Shown here: piece by piece, positions 12,887 through 15,205 of the stretch | Position numbering within the stretch: position 1 is the first letter of the stretch | Layout of the letters: every line of letters starts with the position of its first letter | Assembly: GCA_946478775.1 (NCBI GenBank) | Contig: CAMLDR010000101.1 | Span: forward strand, 1-15,205 | Length of the DNA stretch: 15,205 nt | Reading direction: 5' to 3' | Source: an uncultured Flavobacteriales bacterium | GTDB lineage: Bacteria; Bacteroidota; Bacteroidia; Flavobacteriales; Crocinitomicaceae | Notes under the pieces: model-generated | What the model saw: only the letters and a program-made list of their open reading frames with translations | What the model was told of the DNA's origin: nothing | Databases searched by the model: none | Made by a program: the position numbers and the translations under genes

Positions 12887-15205
12887 ATGAAGAATATGCG
12901 ATTATTAGTGATCATCGGTTTTTTGATTTGCTCCAAAACACTCTATTCTCAGGCATACCAGGGAGTTGAGAAAGTGAAGAAACCCGTTCAAACAAAAGCT
13001 GCCAATTGTGCGCCCGCCAATAAAACCACTTACATGGAATACAATAATGTGCGTGCAATGGTGCATACTGCCGGAAATTTATGGCAGGTTCCGGGTCAAA
13101 ATTTCTCGCAATATGAAATTCCTAAGAACTCAAAAATCATGTGTTTTTTCACTTCTGCCCTTTGGCTGGGTGGAACGGATGTAAACGGACAATTGAAATT
13201 AGCCGCATTGCGTTACCGTCAGGGACAAGACTACTGGACCGGTCCGCTTGCAAACACCACCGCGGAAATCGATCCGAGTGAGTGCATGAAATACGATAAT
13301 CATTTCACTTCGAGCAAAGACCTGGTGAAACAATTTGATGCGTGGTACAATGCAGGAATGCTGGACCAGCAAAACGGGACCAGCCTGCAAACAGCTAATT
13401 TTCCTAATTACCAGGTACCGGAATTCATTAAAACATGGCCTGCTCACGGAGATGTAAGCAAAGGACAGGATTATAATCTGGCACCCTTCTTTGATCGGGA
13501 CAATGACGGAGAATACGAATGGCAGGAAGGAGATTATCCCTGGTTTGATATCAACGGAACGAAGGATTGTAAAACGGACCGCAGAGTTTCTCTTTACGGA
13601 GATTTCAATATGTGGTGGGTCATGAACGACAAGGGAAATATCCACACGGAATCCGGTGGTGAACCAATTGGAATGGAAATCCGTGCTCAGGCATTTGCTT
13701 TTGCTACCAATGATGAGGTAAACAATATGACCTTCTACAACTACGAATTGATCAATCGTGGAACCCAAACCTTATATGATACTTATTTCGGAGTTTTTGT
13801 AGATGGAGCATTGGGTGATCCTTTTGATGATTATGTGGGCTGTGATGTAAGCCGTGGATTGGGATATTTCTACAACGGAGATGCCATGGACGGAGACAAT
13901 CAGGGGTTTTATGGTTACGGAACGAATCCTCCGGCTGCCGGAGTTGACTTCTTTGAAGGACCTTACCAGGATAATGATTCCTTAGATAACGCTTATGGGA
14001 TCGGAGCCGGACAAGCCCTGAACGGAATCGGTTACGGAGATGGAATTGTTGACAATGAACGCTACGGGATGAGACGATTCTTATATTATATCAATACCGG
14101 TGGCGGTGCAAACCCGAATCAGACAGATCCTACGAATGCAGCAGATTACTACAATTTCCTGAGAGGAAGATGGAAGGACAATACTCCGTTTTATTACGGA
14201 GGAAACGGCCACATATCCGATCCAACGGTTAATCCGAATGTGACTTGTGATTTCATGTTTCCGGATGATACGGATCCCCTGGGATGGGGAACGGGCGGAA
14301 TTCCGCAACCGGTCTGGACGGAACAAACCGCGAATAATTTACCTTATGACCGTCGTTTTCTTCAATCCGCAGGACCATTTATCCTGAAACCCGGAGCGGT
14401 TAACAACATTACCGTAGGAATGGTTTGGGCAAGATCAGCAGGTGGTGATCCTTTTGAATCCGTAAGATCATTGCGTTTGGCCGATGACAAAGCTCAGGCC
14501 CTTTTCGAAAACTGTTTCCGCGTCTTGGAAGGACCTCATGCTCCTGAGTTGACGGGTCAGGAATTGAAGAATGAATTAATTCTTTATTTAACGAACGGTC
14601 CGGCATCGAATAACAAGAACGAAGACTATTCTGAATTCGATCCGTTCATTGTAACAAGCGTTCCGAATGCAGATAAGTACTACCGTTTCCAGGGGTACAT
14701 GATTTACCAGCTGAACAAGTCGGATGTCAGTGTTTCCGACCTGGAAGATCCAACAAAGGCTCGTTTGGTTGCCCAGGTGGATCTAAAGGATGGAATTAAG
14801 CGCCTGGTGAATTTTGAATTCGATGAGAACCTTCAGGCATCATTTCCTATAGAAAAAGTAAAAGGAACAGATGAAGGAATCAAGCATACCTTCCGCGTTA
14901 CCGAAGATATGTTCTCTTCCGGAGACAGACGGTTGGTCAATTTCAAGCGCTATTATTTCATGGCAATTGCTTATGCCTACAATAATTACAAAACATACGA
15001 TCCAACAGATCCGGTTGCTTTGGACGGACAAAAGAAACCTTTCCTGGGAAGTCGAAAAGCAGCTATCGGTGAAGTAAAAATACTGGAACTGATTCCGCAT
15101 GATCCTGCTCCGGAAGCAATGGGAACCATGCATTTGGCGTCTTACGGCTTAACTCCTCGCATTACGCGTTTGGATGGAACCGGAAACGGCGGGCGAGAAT
15201 TGCAG
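12887..15205 (+). CDS. Large secreted protein of unknown function, Bacteroidota T9SS-cargo type (3' end outside window)
   Basis: The frame from ATG at 12887 is open through 773 codons to the last base, so the gene is truncated by the window. Residues 1-22 (MKNMRLLVIIGFLICSKTLY plus SQ) are a signal peptide. An N-terminal module follows, with FTSALWLGGTDVNGQLKLAA and YRQGQDYWTGPL (about 85-125). DRDNDGEYEWQEGDYPWFD (203-221) contains a DxDxDG calcium-loop motif. YDTYFGVFVDGALGDPFDDY (298-317), then VGCDVSRGLGYFYNGD and PPAAGVDFFEGP, is a segment typical of large extracellular Bacteroidota proteins. Later parts (NNITVGMVWARSAGGDPFES, and FQGYMIYQLNKSDV near 605) suggest beta-rich, fibronectin-like structure. 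The usual C-terminal T9SS sorting domain would lie beyond the window, so the secretion route is inferred from type. No enzymatic motif is seen. A TATATTCA box at 12867-12874 may be part of its promoter. Confidence 0.9.
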   Translation, partial: MKNMRLLVIIGFLICSKTLYSQAYQGVEKVKKPVQTKAANCAPANKTTYMEYNNVRAMVHTAGNLWQVPGQNFSQYEIPKNSKIMCFFTSALWLGGTDVNGQLKLAALRYRQGQDYWTGPLANTTAEIDPSECMKYDNHFTSSKDLVKQFDAWYNAGMLDQQNGTSLQTANFPNYQVPEFIKTWPAHGDVSKGQDYNLAPFFDRDNDGEYEWQEGDYPWFDINGTKDCKTDRRVSLYGDFNMWWVMNDKGNIHTESGGEPIGMEIRAQAFAFATNDEVNNMTFYNYELINRGTQTLYDTYFGVFVDGALGDPFDDYVGCDVSRGLGYFYNGDAMDGDNQGFYGYGTNPPAAGVDFFEGPYQDNDSLDNAYGIGAGQALNGIGYGDGIVDNERYGMRRFLYYINTGGGANPNQTDPTNAADYYNFLRGRWKDNTPFYYGGNGHISDPTVNPNVTCDFMFPDDTDPLGWGTGGIPQPVWTEQTANNLPYDRRFLQSAGPFILKPGAVNNITVGMVWARSAGGDPFESVRSLRLADDKAQALFENCFRVLEGPHAPELTGQELKNELILYLTNGPASNNKNEDYSEFDPFIVTSVPNADKYYRFQGYMIYQLNKSDVSVSDLEDPTKARLVAQVDLKDGIKRLVNFEFDENLQASFPIEKVKGTDEGIKHTFRVTEDMFSSGDRRLVNFKRYYFMAIAYAYNNYKTYDPTDPVALDGQKKPFLGSRKAAIGEVKILELIPHDPAPEAMGTMHLASYGLTPRITRLDGTGNGGRELQ

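Noticed and set aside
1..15205. CRISPR array, integrase, transposase, prophage or defence system
   Set aside because: No repeat-spacer pattern and no protein with such motifs was seen in any frame; the content is housekeeping and envelope genes.

Overview
The window reads as chromosomal DNA of a member of the Bacteroidota, most likely a Flavobacteriales genome close to the Crocinitomicaceae/Fluviicola group. Grounds: an ATP synthase cluster ending in atpA-atpG without atpD/atpC, proteins with type IX secretion (T9SS) features, a MurF-Alr fusion of the Bacteroidota type, little sign of Shine-Dalgarno sequences, and TAnnTTTG-like -7 boxes. The group assignment is inference, the phylum is well supported.

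Layout. 1-1334: the end of atpA, an 18-bp intergenic hairpin, complete atpG and a strong terminator closing the ATP synthase operon. 1390-2145: a small secreted protein with a C-terminal T9SS sorting domain. 2146-2585: 440 bp with no recognisable gene. 2586-4553: a large membrane-anchored flotillin-like (SPFH) protein with four tandem beta-type repeats before the SPFH domain, followed by a terminator. 4608-5423: an Ada-like protein (AraC-type HTH remnant plus O6-alkylguanine-DNA alkyltransferase). 5495-6256: a periplasmic/outer-membrane protein with two tandem OmpA-like domains. 6324-7049: a TylF/MycF-type methyltransferase. On the minus strand, 9985 down to 7128, a two-gene operon: tdk (thymidine kinase) coupled by a 4-base stop/start overlap to a MurF-alanine racemase fusion. 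From 10154 on the plus strand, an acidic Bacteroidota-specific protein of unknown function overlaps by 8 bp an M28-family secreted metallopeptidase that ends at 12197. 12198-12886 is 689 bp without a protein gene, but it is structured: a possible short RNA gene with a promoter-like box and an excellent terminator, a long imperfect inverted repeat, and a tandem 9-bp repeat. 12887 to the end: a long, incomplete secreted protein, open to the last base.

Functionally this is mostly housekeeping: energy conversion (AtpA/AtpG), cell-wall precursor synthesis (MurF-Alr makes D-Ala and adds D-Ala-D-Ala to UDP-MurNAc-tripeptide), nucleotide salvage (Tdk), DNA alkylation repair (Ada-like), envelope organisation (flotillin-like, OmpA-like) and secreted proteins. 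I see no phage, integrase, insertion sequence, CRISPR array or defence island. The items most worth following are the candidate RNA gene at about 12390-12581, the vault-like repeat plus SPFH architecture, the OmpA duplication with a cysteine-substituted second domain, the eroded second HTH of the Ada-like protein, and promoter boxes that nearly touch start codons.
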